A stretch of 7,041 bases of DNA from Paenibacillus sp. (GTDB lineage: Bacteria > Bacillota > Bacilli > Paenibacillales > NBRC-103111), in assembly GCA_029239545.1 (NCBI GenBank), contig JARBUQ010000238.1, positions 1 to 7,041 of the forward strand, read 5' to 3'. Made by a program: the position numbers and the translations under genes. A model generated the notes under the pieces. The model was given only the letters and a program-made list of their open reading frames with translations, had not been told where the DNA came from and made no database searches. This document shows, piece after piece, positions 1 through 6,330 of this stretch; within the stretch, counting starts at the first letter, position 1; each line of letters starts with the position of its first letter.

Positions 1-74
1 CCGACATCATGGAGAAGGATACGTTTGTAGTAATGGAGCCTCGAAGCTTGCGTGATCACTTCGGAACACACTAG
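1..74 (+). CDS. C-terminal end of an upstream cistron, possibly dehydrogenase small (hitchhiker) subunit; 5' truncated
   Basis: The reading frame that starts at base 3 is open to a TAG at 72-74 and encodes a tail beginning DIMEKDTFVVMEPRSL and ending in DHFGTH. The next gene starts 50 bp downstream with its own ribosome binding site, and no terminator lies between, so the two are probably cotranscribed. From context only, I infer that this is the small subunit (gluconate 2-dehydrogenase subunit 3 type). In related dehydrogenases that subunit carries the Tat signal and is encoded beside the GMC flavoprotein. The visible 23 residues have no motif that proves this, and the protein could be something else. 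Confidence 0.45.
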   Translation, partial: DIMEKDTFVVMEPRSLRDHFGTH

Positions 75-114
75 TCATACACGAAAGCAATCTGACAACA
101 ACTGAATAGAAATG

Positions 115-119
115 AGGAG
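115..119 (+). promoter_or_regulatory. Ribosome binding site deciding the start of the GMC dehydrogenase
   Basis: AGGAG lies 5 nt before the ATG at 125. The in-frame GTG at 119 overlaps the last base of this site and so cannot use it. This favours ATG 125 over the two-codon longer GTG start. Confidence 0.7.
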
Positions 120-124
120 TGAAT

Positions 125-1846
125 ATGGCAACCGTATTGCCCAAAGTGCCTGTCGTCATTGTCGGGATGGGGTGGATGGGCGGCATTATTGCAGCCGAGC
201 TGACCAAGCAGGGAGTTAAGGTTGTTGGGCTGGAAAGAGGGAAGCCCCGCAGCACAGAGGATTATTACATGGTTCATGATGAGCTGCGTTATTCGCAAAG
301 GTACGCGCTGATGCAGGATTTATCCAAAGAGACGATCACTTTTCGTAATACTGAGAAGGTTGCAGCTGTGCCGATGCGGCAGTATGGATCTTTTTTGATG
401 GGCGAAGGGCTCGGCGGCGCCGGGATCCATTGGAACGGCCAGACTTATCGTTTTCTGCCCTATGACTTTGAGATTTATAGTAAAACAGTCGAACGTTATG
501 GGAAAAAGAAAATCCCGGAGGGAATGACTATCCAGGATTGGGGGATTACTTATGATGAACTGGAGCCGTATTTCGACAAATACGAAAAATTATGCGGAAT
601 ATCGGGTGATCCGGATCAGAATCCTCTCGTAGGAATTAGGTCGAATCCGTTCCCGACAAAACCGATGGTGAGAACGCCTGTTCTCAAATTGTTCGAAGAA
701 GCATCCAAGAAGCTTGGGTATCACCCTTATATGATGCCATCTGCCAATTTGTCGGAAACCTATACGAATCCGGATGGCATTACACGTGCGGCCTGTGAAT
801 ATTGCGGATTCTGCGATCGTTACGGCTGTGAGTATGGGGCTAAGGCTGATCCTGTAGTAACGGTTATGCCTGTTGCGATGAAGACTGGCAATCTGGATTT
901 GCGTACGTATTCCAATGTAACGCACATCAGCAATGATGGGAAACGTGCTTCAGGGGTCATTTATGTGAACACCGTTACCGGAGAAGAGTTCGAACAGCCT
1001 GCAGATGTTGTGATTATTGCAAGTTATGTGTTCAACAATGTCAAACTGTTGCTAACATCTAAATTAGGCAAGCCGTATGATCCTTCTACCGGGAACGGTG
1101 TGATTGGCAAAAATTATGCCTACCAAACCAATGGCGGTAATGCAACAGGGTTCTTTGATGATAAACAATTCAATCTATATGCAGGTGCAGGTTCGCTTGG
1201 TATGGAAGTGCCGGATTTCAACGGCGACAACTTTGACCATAGCGAGCTCAACTTCATACATGGAGCGGGTATTCGAATTTCCCAAACCGGACTAAGGCCG
1301 ATTGCGTCCAATTCCGTTCCAGCCGGAACCCCGTCCTGGGGCAAGGAATTCAAGAAACAATCGATCAAGTATGCCAACAGCGTATTGGCCGTATCCGCTC
1401 AAGGCAGCAGCTTGCCATGGAAGCATCATTATCTGGATCTGGACCCTACCTATAAGGATAATACCGGGCTGCCGCTTATGCGGGTTACGTTTGATTTTGA
1501 AGAGCAGGATCGTCAGATGATCAAGTTCATTGCGGGGAAAACAGCGTCCATCATGAAGGAGATGCAGCCCACAACGATGGGTTCAGCCGATCAACTGGCT
1601 CCCTATAATATTGTGCCATATCAATCCACACACAATACGGGCGGGGTAATTATGGGGGCTGATCCTGCAACCTCGGCGGTAAATTCCTATATGCAGATGT
1701 GGGATGCTGAGAACGTGTTTGTAGTCGGGGCTTCGGCATTTCCTCATAACGGTGGGTATAATCCAACCGGCACGATTGGAGCTCTGGCTTACAGAACTGT
1801 AGACGGGATCTCCAAATACTTAAAGCAGGGTGGCATGCTGGTCTAA
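125..1846 (+). CDS. GMC-family FAD-dependent dehydrogenase (gluconate 2-dehydrogenase / sugar dehydrogenase large-subunit type)
   Basis: This predicted flavoprotein of 573 residues probably oxidises a sugar, sugar acid or polyol and passes electrons to a membrane acceptor. The FAD-binding Rossmann fold begins almost at the N-terminus: GMGWMG at residues 14-19, with an acidic residue E37 ending the second strand. A second FAD-contact motif, GEGLGGAGIHWNG, is at 93-105. The C-terminal GMC domain has H503 (THNTGG) and N546 (NPTGT), the expected catalytic His/Asn pair. Cysteines 224, 227, 230 and 235 form a cluster that could bind iron-sulfur. Length is normal for the family. There is no signal peptide or membrane segment, so export, if it occurs, would need a Tat-carrying partner. 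The tatC and tatA genes follow immediately on the same strand. The family is secure. The substrate is not determined, and gluconate dehydrogenase is only the usual database label for such proteins. Confidence 0.9.
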   Translation: MATVLPKVPVVIVGMGWMGGIIAAELTKQGVKVVGLERGKPRSTEDYYMVHDELRYSQRYALMQDLSKETITFRNTEKVAAVPMRQYGSFLMGEGLGGAGIHWNGQTYRFLPYDFEIYSKTVERYGKKKIPEGMTIQDWGITYDELEPYFDKYEKLCGISGDPDQNPLVGIRSNPFPTKPMVRTPVLKLFEEASKKLGYHPYMMPSANLSETYTNPDGITRAACEYCGFCDRYGCEYGAKADPVVTVMPVAMKTGNLDLRTYSNVTHISNDGKRASGVIYVNTVTGEEFEQPADVVIIASYVFNNVKLLLTSKLGKPYDPSTGNGVIGKNYAYQTNGGNATGFFDDKQFNLYAGAGSLGMEVPDFNGDNFDHSELNFIHGAGIRISQTGLRPIASNSVPAGTPSWGKEFKKQSIKYANSVLAVSAQGSSLPWKHHYLDLDPTYKDNTGLPLMRVTFDFEEQDRQMIKFIAGKTASIMKEMQPTTMGSADQLAPYNIVPYQSTHNTGGVIMGADPATSAVNSYMQMWDAENVFVVGASAFPHNGGYNPTGTIGALAYRTVDGISKYLKQGGMLV

Positions 1847-1854
1847 CCCGGAAT

Positions 1855-1860
1855 GGAGGA
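1855..1860 (+). promoter_or_regulatory. Ribosome binding site deciding the start of tatC
   Basis: GGAGGA ends 4 nt before ATG 1865. The in-frame ATG at 1853 overlaps this site and has only the end of the dehydrogenase gene before it. The start at 1865 is therefore preferred, shortening the protein by four residues. Confidence 0.7.
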
Positions 1861-1864
1861 ACGT

Positions 1865-2593
1865 ATGGAACAAGAGGATTGGATCCTTCATCTGTCTGAA
1901 ATTCGTAAGCGTTTGTTATTGGTGACAGCCTGGTTCATCGTTACGTTATGTGCAGGTTTATATGTATCTCCAGCGATTCTTCGTTTTATGAAGGCACAGC
2001 CGTCTGCTGAGCAAATTGAGTGGAATGTGTTCTCGTTCACCGACGGACTGATGATCTATATGAAATGTGCGCTGTTGTTCGCCCTGCTCTTCACGCTGCC
2101 GCTGCTTCTCTACCAGTGCTGGGCATTCGTCAGACCCGGATTGACAGAACGGGAGGCGAAGGGGACCTTGCCTTTTATCCCGGCCGCCTTCGCACTGTTC
2201 CTGGTTGGGCTGACGTTCAGTTATCTGGTCGTCTTCCCGATGATGCTGGGGTTTATGAAAAAAATGAACCGATCCATCGGAGCGATTGAAACGTACGGTA
2301 TTGATCGTTATTTCACATTTTTGTTCGATATTGTACTACCGCTGGCTATCGCATTTGAGCTTCCTGTTGTGATGCTGTTCCTGACTAGAATTGGCTTGCT
2401 GAATCCCGCAAGAATCAAATCGACACGCAAGTATGCGTATGTGGGATTGGCCATAACAGGCTCGTGCATATCCCCTCCGGATATGATCTCCCATCTATCG
2501 GTTACGGTCCCGCTCATTCTTCTCTTCGAGATCAGCGTATTCATCTCCAACAGGTCGTGGGGTGCTAATCGAGCAAGCGTCACAAACCATTAA
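1865..2593 (+). CDS. tatC: Sec-independent (Tat) translocase subunit TatC
   Basis: This is the membrane receptor of the twin-arginine translocase, which binds the RR signal peptide of folded precursors. The 242-residue product has the TatC layout. A cytoplasmic N-terminal motif, HLSEIRKRL (9-17), is followed by six hydrophobic segments, with the clearest near 18-38, 66-86 and 104-124. The loop FVRPGLTERE (88-97) keeps the Phe and Glu that match F94 and E103 of the E. coli signal-peptide site. FELP (164-167) keeps the conserved Glu (E165), and SPPD (203-206) is the usual TPPD motif with D206. The start codon lies 18 bp after the dehydrogenase stop, which indicates one operon. Here tatC precedes tatA, the reverse of the common tatAC order. 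Identification is firm. That it serves mainly the adjacent dehydrogenase is inference. Confidence 0.95.
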   Translation: MEQEDWILHLSEIRKRLLLVTAWFIVTLCAGLYVSPAILRFMKAQPSAEQIEWNVFSFTDGLMIYMKCALLFALLFTLPLLLYQCWAFVRPGLTEREAKGTLPFIPAAFALFLVGLTFSYLVVFPMMLGFMKKMNRSIGAIETYGIDRYFTFLFDIVLPLAIAFELPVVMLFLTRIGLLNPARIKSTRKYAYVGLAITGSCISPPDMISHLSVTVPLILLFEISVFISNRSWGANRASVTNH

Positions 2594-2626
2594 CACGATG
2601 TATGACAAGGGAAGGAGGTTTCATCT

Positions 2627-2812
2627 ATGTTTAACAACATTGGCGTTTCTGGACTGGCGATCATTCTGGTCATCGCCCTGATCGTGTTCGGGCCGGCAAA
2701 GCTGCCTCAACTGGGGCGTGCATTCGGCGATACCCTTCGGGAATTCCGCAATTCAACCCGGAACATCGTTGAAGATATTGAAGCAACAGACCCTGCGGAA
2801 GCGAAGAAATAA
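2627..2812 (+). CDS. tatA: Twin-arginine translocase pore-forming subunit TatA
   Basis: This small 61-residue protein forms the Tat translocation assembly together with TatC. It has one N-terminal transmembrane segment (about 6-21), the hinge FGPAKLPQLG (21-30), the amphipathic helix GRAFGDTLREF (30-40) and a short charged tail. This is the TatA/E pattern and resembles Bacillus TatAy in length and motif. An AAGGAGG site at 2612-2618 lies 8 nt before the ATG, and the gene starts 33 bp after tatC, so both are probably on one transcript. No tatB is visible, as expected for Firmicutes, where a bifunctional TatA works with TatC. Confidence 0.95.
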   Translation: MFNNIGVSGLAIILVIALIVFGPAKLPQLGRAFGDTLREFRNSTRNIVEDIEATDPAEAKK

Positions 2813-2850
2813 GCAATTAATGTACAAATTTCGACATAGATCACCCATTC

Positions 2851-2883
2851 AACCACCTGACTCCTTTACCAGAGCAGGTGGTT
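2851..2883 (+). terminator. Hairpin after tatA, possible weak terminator
   Basis: AACCACCTG (2851-2859) pairs perfectly with CAGGTGGTT (2875-2883). An inner CTC/GAG pair (2861-2863 with 2872-2874) extends the stem across a single bulged A. It sits 38 bp after the tatA stop and probably marks the end of the dehydrogenase-Tat operon. No T-run follows on either strand, so it may act as a weak terminator or a 3' end stabiliser instead. Confidence 0.5.
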
Positions 2884-2893
2884 GCTGTATGAT
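2865..2893 (+). promoter_or_regulatory. Candidate sigma-A promoter for the DUF445 gene
   Basis: TTTACC (2865-2870) and TATGAT (2888-2893) are separated by 17 bp, about 65 bp before the DUF445 start codon. The -10 matches the consensus at five of six positions and the -35 at four. The element overlaps the hairpin after tatA. A perfect TTGACA at 2910-2915 is also present but has no convincing -10 at the right distance. Confidence 0.35.
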
Positions 2894-2957
2894 GTGATTG
2901 TCCGATTTCTTGACATACACTCTGGAACTTACAAAAGAAAGGTGGAAGATTACATAA

Positions 2958-4196
2958 ATGAACTCCAAATACATAGCAAGTATATCATTAGGCATTATGG
3001 CGATTGGGTTTATAGGGACATTATTCCTTCCTGAGAATACAGCTATTTTTTTGATAAAGGGGGGATTTGAAGCTGGCTTGGTAGGAGGAATCGCTGATTG
3101 GTTCGCTGTAACCGCGCTTTTCCGACATCCGCTTGGCATCCCGATTCCTCACACATCCTTGCTGTTGAAGAACAGAAGCAAAATCGTACAATCATTAATC
3201 TCCGCGATGGAGAATGAACTGCTGAACAAACAGAGCATCGAAAGTAAACTTCGTAAGCTGAACATTCTCCAGTTGGCAACATCCTTCGTGACGAAACTGC
3301 TGGGTAAGAAAAAGATTAGAAGGAGTATGCTTGATCTAGTCCTTGATGTGCTGCGTCGAATTTCATTAGAGGGCGTGGTTCCATATATTCAGACTGCACT
3401 TACGGCCTACATTCGAAATATAGACATGAAATCGTCAGCCGATACCATCTTGTCGCATACGATCCAGGCAGGTTATGATGAGAAGGCATTGGATTATGTG
3501 CTTGTGGAAGCATCCAAATGGGCCTCCAAAACAGAGACACAGCATATGCTGGGTAAGCTCGCGAATGAGAAGCTGGCTGAAGTGAAGATGGGCGGATTAA
3601 TGGGATTTGCTTTCCAAGCCTTCGTAGGCTTCATGGACGCGGAGAAGCTCGGCTCCCTATTGAACAATCTGATCAGCTCCAGCATTCGTGACCTTCAAGA
3701 CAAGGACAACGTTTACCGTGCCGATCTTCTGCGTGAAATCAGAGTACAGCTTTTCCAGTGGGCGGATGATGAAACCAAGCTGTCGCAAGCCCAGGAGTGG
3801 TTGTCGAATCTTGTAACGGGAGAACAGAGCCGCTCATTCCTGCTGAATCAATTGGAGCAAGTTCGAAGCCTTGTACTCAACAAACTGGAGCAAGAGCGGG
3901 ATCGAGGCGGTCGCGCCGTATTCGCTGTATACCGTTCCATTGTCAGACATCTGAATGAAGATCCGGCCAAAATAATCGTATGGGAAAACCAGTTGTTATC
4001 CTACATCATCCAGGTTGTGGAGTCGAATCACTTCCGAATCGGTAAATTGGTTAAGGAGAATCTGGATCAGATGGATGATGCGTCTCTAGTGAACATGCTT
4101 GAGGAGAAGGTAGGCAAGGACCTGCAATGGATCCGGGTTAATGGAGCGTTATGCGGTTTTGTCGTGGGTGTCATTCTTTCTTTGATCCAACTATAG
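2958..4196 (+). CDS. DUF445 family membrane protein (YjiN-like)
   Basis: This 412-residue protein belongs to a widespread family of unknown biochemical function. The N-terminal part has two hydrophobic segments (about 5-24 and 28-55). They are followed by the family signature GGIADWFAVTALFRHP (43-58) and the PIPHTSLL stretch. A long, charged, mostly helical middle follows, ending in a third hydrophobic segment at 394-412. That suggests a large domain held at the membrane at both ends. Length is close to E. coli YjiN. A GAAAGGTGG ribosome binding site ends 12 nt before the ATG. The gene is separated from the tat operon by a hairpin and a candidate promoter, and lies 47 bp before the acetyltransferase gene. 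Family assignment is good. No function is proposed. Confidence 0.85.
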   Translation: MNSKYIASISLGIMAIGFIGTLFLPENTAIFLIKGGFEAGLVGGIADWFAVTALFRHPLGIPIPHTSLLLKNRSKIVQSLISAMENELLNKQSIESKLRKLNILQLATSFVTKLLGKKKIRRSMLDLVLDVLRRISLEGVVPYIQTALTAYIRNIDMKSSADTILSHTIQAGYDEKALDYVLVEASKWASKTETQHMLGKLANEKLAEVKMGGLMGFAFQAFVGFMDAEKLGSLLNNLISSSIRDLQDKDNVYRADLLREIRVQLFQWADDETKLSQAQEWLSNLVTGEQSRSFLLNQLEQVRSLVLNKLEQERDRGGRAVFAVYRSIVRHLNEDPAKIIVWENQLLSYIIQVVESNHFRIGKLVKENLDQMDDASLVNMLEEKVGKDLQWIRVNGALCGFVVGVILSLIQL

Positions 4197-4243
4197 TCGT
4201 CACATATGTTTTACCCCTATTATTCCGTTAAGGAGTCCTTCAG

Positions 4244-5029
4244 ATGAATGTGAATCGCGATCAATTGAAGCCTGAAGTGCAAGCCTATCTGAATCGGATC
4301 GGATACAACGGTCCATTGGATGGAAGCGCGGCTGTATTAGCTGAGCTCCAGGATTGTCATCTTCACAGTGTACCCTATGAGAATCTGGATATATTGAACG
4401 GAGTGCCTCTTTCATTAGACATTGAGCCTCTGCTAGCCAAAATCGTACATCGCCGCCGCGGAGGGTATTGCTTCGAGCTTAATGCCTTATTCGGTTGGCT
4501 GCTTCGCGAGTTAGGTTATTCCGTTACAGACCTGTTAGCTCGCTTCTGGCGCGATGAAGTGAATACACCGCCTAAGCGCCGTCATCAAGTATTACGTGTT
4601 GAGCTGGATGGAGCAGCTTATTTGTGTGATGTTGGAGTGGGCGGGATAGTACCCCGCAAGCCCGTGCAATTGATAGAGGGTCTTGAGCAACCGCAGGGCG
4701 ATGAAATATACCGTCTGGAGTATGACACTTACTTCGGATGGATATTATGTGAGTGGAAGCATGATCAGTGGAAACGGATTTATTCCTTCACTGAGGAGCC
4801 GCAGCTGCCCAAAGATTATTTGATGGTCTCTTACTGGTGCGAGCATTCTCCCGACTCCGTGTTCGTGAACAACACGATGGTAGCGATCCGTACGAGAGAA
4901 GGGCGCAACACCATTGCAGGCAAGGAGTTTCGCATCTTTTCCTCCGATGGAGTACGCACGTTCACTCCTGAGACCCAGGAACAATATCGTGAAGCCTTAC
5001 GCACTCATTTTGGTATTCATTTGGAATAG
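4244..5029 (+). CDS. Arylamine N-acetyltransferase (NAT)
   Basis: The product, 261 residues, is predicted to transfer an acetyl group from acetyl-CoA to aromatic amines or hydrazines in the cytoplasm through a cysteine intermediate. The catalytic triad is visible as C76 in RGGYCFELN, H114 in HQVLRV and D129 in CDVGVGG. The spacing (C+38 to H, H+15 to D) is the same as in the classical enzymes (69/107/122 in Salmonella). The N-terminal VPYENLDI motif (43-50) is also typical. The residue after DVG is Val132 where Phe is usual, at a position that affects acceptor choice in human NATs. AAGGAG at 4230-4235 lies 8 nt before the ATG. The gene probably shares a transcript with the DUF445 gene and ends at the terminator at 5042-5072. 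The natural substrate cannot be read from the sequence. Confidence 0.93.
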   Translation: MNVNRDQLKPEVQAYLNRIGYNGPLDGSAAVLAELQDCHLHSVPYENLDILNGVPLSLDIEPLLAKIVHRRRGGYCFELNALFGWLLRELGYSVTDLLARFWRDEVNTPPKRRHQVLRVELDGAAYLCDVGVGGIVPRKPVQLIEGLEQPQGDEIYRLEYDTYFGWILCEWKHDQWKRIYSFTEEPQLPKDYLMVSYWCEHSPDSVFVNNTMVAIRTREGRNTIAGKEFRIFSSDGVRTFTPETQEQYREALRTHFGIHLE

Positions 5030-5041
5030 AAAGCGTCTATT

Positions 5042-5072
5042 AGAAGTCCGCTGTTTCCAGGGGCTTCTTTTT
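5042..5072 (+). terminator. Rho-independent terminator of the NAT gene
   Basis: AGAAGTCC (5042-5049) pairs with GGGCTTCT (5061-5068), including one G-U pair, across an 11-nt loop. A run of five T follows at 5068-5072. It begins 12 bp after the NAT stop codon. It also lies just past the end of the opposing kinase gene, but read on that strand the hairpin has no U-run, so it should stop mainly plus-strand transcription. Confidence 0.8.
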
Positions 5073-5083
5073 GTGTGGCAGCC

Positions 5084-6112
5084 TCAAATATGCAGATAGT
5101 TGCTCATTCTCGGAAAATGAATGCAAGCCTCTGTAAATTCCCCATCAACAGAGCGGATGGACAGGTCATGCCCGAGCTTACAGGCCAGCAGCTTAGCCAG
5201 ATATAAACCAATTCCAGTAGATTTGGAGTATAATCGGCCGTTGGAGCCTGTGAATCCCTTTTCGAAAACGCGCTGGATGTCCTCAGATTTAATTCCGATT
5301 CCTGTATCCCGAATGATCAGCCGTCTTTCCTTGTTATCCTCCTCATAGCGAACCGATATTTCACCGCCTTCACCCGTGTATTTGAGTGCATTGGCCATTA
5401 ATTGATCCACAATAAATGCAAGCCACTTGCTATCACTATGCACGCTCTGCAGCGGTATTTCATTCATCGTAAACCTGATTCGTTTATTAATGAACAACTT
5501 GGCGTATTTCTTCACGCTTGCTTTTAGAATCGAACTGAGTGATACATCTGCAATAAAATAGTCCTTGGAGAATGAATCGATCCGGGAATAGTAGAGGGCC
5601 TGCTCAACATTTTGATCGATTTTGTCGATCTCGTCCTCAAGTTTGTCCACAAGAAAATCCACGGTTTTGTCCATACTGTTCTCGATCAGCAGCCGGCTTG
5701 CGGCTATAGGAAGCTTGACCTCATGAATCCAGGACAATATATATTCCTGATGATCCCGTTTCTCATCCTGCAGCTTCTGGAGCTGCTGATTGTGGGCGTT
5801 ATTCCATTGCTCGATTAATCTCAAATGAAGCTTCTGCTCCTCGTTCTGAGGCTCAGGCAGGGAGGCTGTATGAAGCTCGGCATCACGTTCCAGCAAGCTC
5901 TGCAGCTCCCTGTAATAAGCGTTTTTGTAAAAGAACCCAATGATTAAATAGAGGGCTGTGAAAAATCCGCAGCTCACATTCGTATACACGATATTGCTCA
6001 GCACATGCTGTTGATTGGGATTCACAAGCATAATAGCCGAAACGAACAGCATTAACAGAACATAGAGAGCAAGGAAGTAACGTTTGACCTTGAGATATTG
6101 AATGAAGCGCAT
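5084..6112 (-). CDS. BceS-like intramembrane-sensing histidine kinase
   Basis: This 342-residue sensor kinase belongs to the type that controls resistance to cell-envelope-active peptides in Firmicutes. Two transmembrane segments (about 12-30 and 38-61) are joined by only a few extracellular residues, so there is no room for an outside sensor domain. The H-box SWIHEVKLPIA carries the phosphorylated His130 and, with the downstream LYYSRIDS segment, matches the BceS pattern. The ATPase domain is complete: N-box N241 (MANALKYT), G1 box DTGIGI at 269-274 and G2 box STGIGL at 298-303. Such kinases are normally encoded next to a response regulator and often a BceAB-type ABC transporter that supplies the signal. 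Neither is adjacent here. The ribosome binding site before ATG 6112 is weak. The gene has its own promoter and converges on the NAT gene. The ligand and partner are unknown. Confidence 0.9.
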   Translation of the reverse strand: MRFIQYLKVKRYFLALYVLLMLFVSAIMLVNPNQQHVLSNIVYTNVSCGFFTALYLIIGFFYKNAYYRELQSLLERDAELHTASLPEPQNEEQKLHLRLIEQWNNAHNQQLQKLQDEKRDHQEYILSWIHEVKLPIAASRLLIENSMDKTVDFLVDKLEDEIDKIDQNVEQALYYSRIDSFSKDYFIADVSLSSILKASVKKYAKLFINKRIRFTMNEIPLQSVHSDSKWLAFIVDQLMANALKYTGEGGEISVRYEEDNKERRLIIRDTGIGIKSEDIQRVFEKGFTGSNGRLYSKSTGIGLYLAKLLACKLGHDLSIRSVDGEFTEACIHFPRMSNYLHI

Positions 6113-6274
6113 AGTTTCTCTAACCTGACCTTTCTTCGGCGGCGTAAAGGATGGAATGCATGTAGATTCATCATACGAGAACGGCTGCGTTCATGACAAG
6201 TTCCTTCAATAATAGTCGGCAAACGCCTTATGACTGGAATGAGCACCCTCGTCAGTAAATTTCGCTGCGCACAC
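6113..6274. other. Intergenic region upstream of the kinase, no gene found
   Basis: The region between the kinase start and the terminator of the binding-protein gene holds the kinase promoter and leader. Reading the minus strand in all three frames shows only short open stretches broken by stops. None resembles the C-terminus of an OmpR-type response regulator. The frame of the kinase itself is open back to a TGA near 6192, with no better start or family motif in the extension. Confidence 0.6.
6170..6199 (-). promoter_or_regulatory. Probable sigma-A promoter of the histidine kinase gene
   Basis: On the minus strand, TTGTCA (6194-6199) and TATGAT (6170-6175) are 18 bp apart, each matching the consensus at five of six positions. 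Transcription would start near 6163 and leave a leader of about 50 nt before ATG 6112. The site lies downstream of the terminator of the neighbouring binding-protein gene, so the kinase should have an independent transcript. Confidence 0.6.
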
Positions 6275-6317
6275 AAAACACCCCCGCATTAAGGCCGACG
6301 CCAAATTGCGGGGGTGT
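6275..6317 (-). terminator. Rho-independent terminator of the siderophore-binding protein gene
   Basis: ACACCCCCGCA (6278-6288) and TGCGGGGGTGT (6307-6317) form a perfect 11-bp GC-rich stem. The 18-nt loop contains a possible small GGC/GCC inner stem. On the minus strand the stem is followed by TTTT (6275-6278). It begins 13 bp after the stop codon of the gene ending at 6331 and insulates the downstream kinase. Confidence 0.85.
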
Positions 6318-6330
6318 ATGTAGGGATACA

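Noticed and set aside
119..124. GTG start at 119 for the dehydrogenase, two codons upstream of ATG 125
   Set aside because: The GTG overlaps the AGGAG ribosome binding site, which is well spaced only for ATG 125.
590..925. Antisense open frame of 111 codons inside the dehydrogenase gene
   Set aside because: It lies fully opposite a well-supported gene, has no ribosome binding site I could identify and no recognisable motif.
4230..4240. Palindrome AAGGAGTCCTT covering the NAT ribosome binding site
   Set aside because: The arms meet with a single base between them, so no hairpin can form. It is probably a chance result of the AAGGAG sequence.
6190..6262. TGAC/GTCA repeats near the kinase promoter, considered as a BceR-type operator
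   Set aside because: Spacing is irregular and no copy forms a clear inverted repeat, so they are too short to call a site.
6052..6276. Open frame of 74 codons upstream of and overlapping the kinase start, considered as a decayed response regulator
   Set aside because: Its translation is Arg-rich, without receiver or winged-helix motifs, and it overlaps the kinase coding sequence out of frame.
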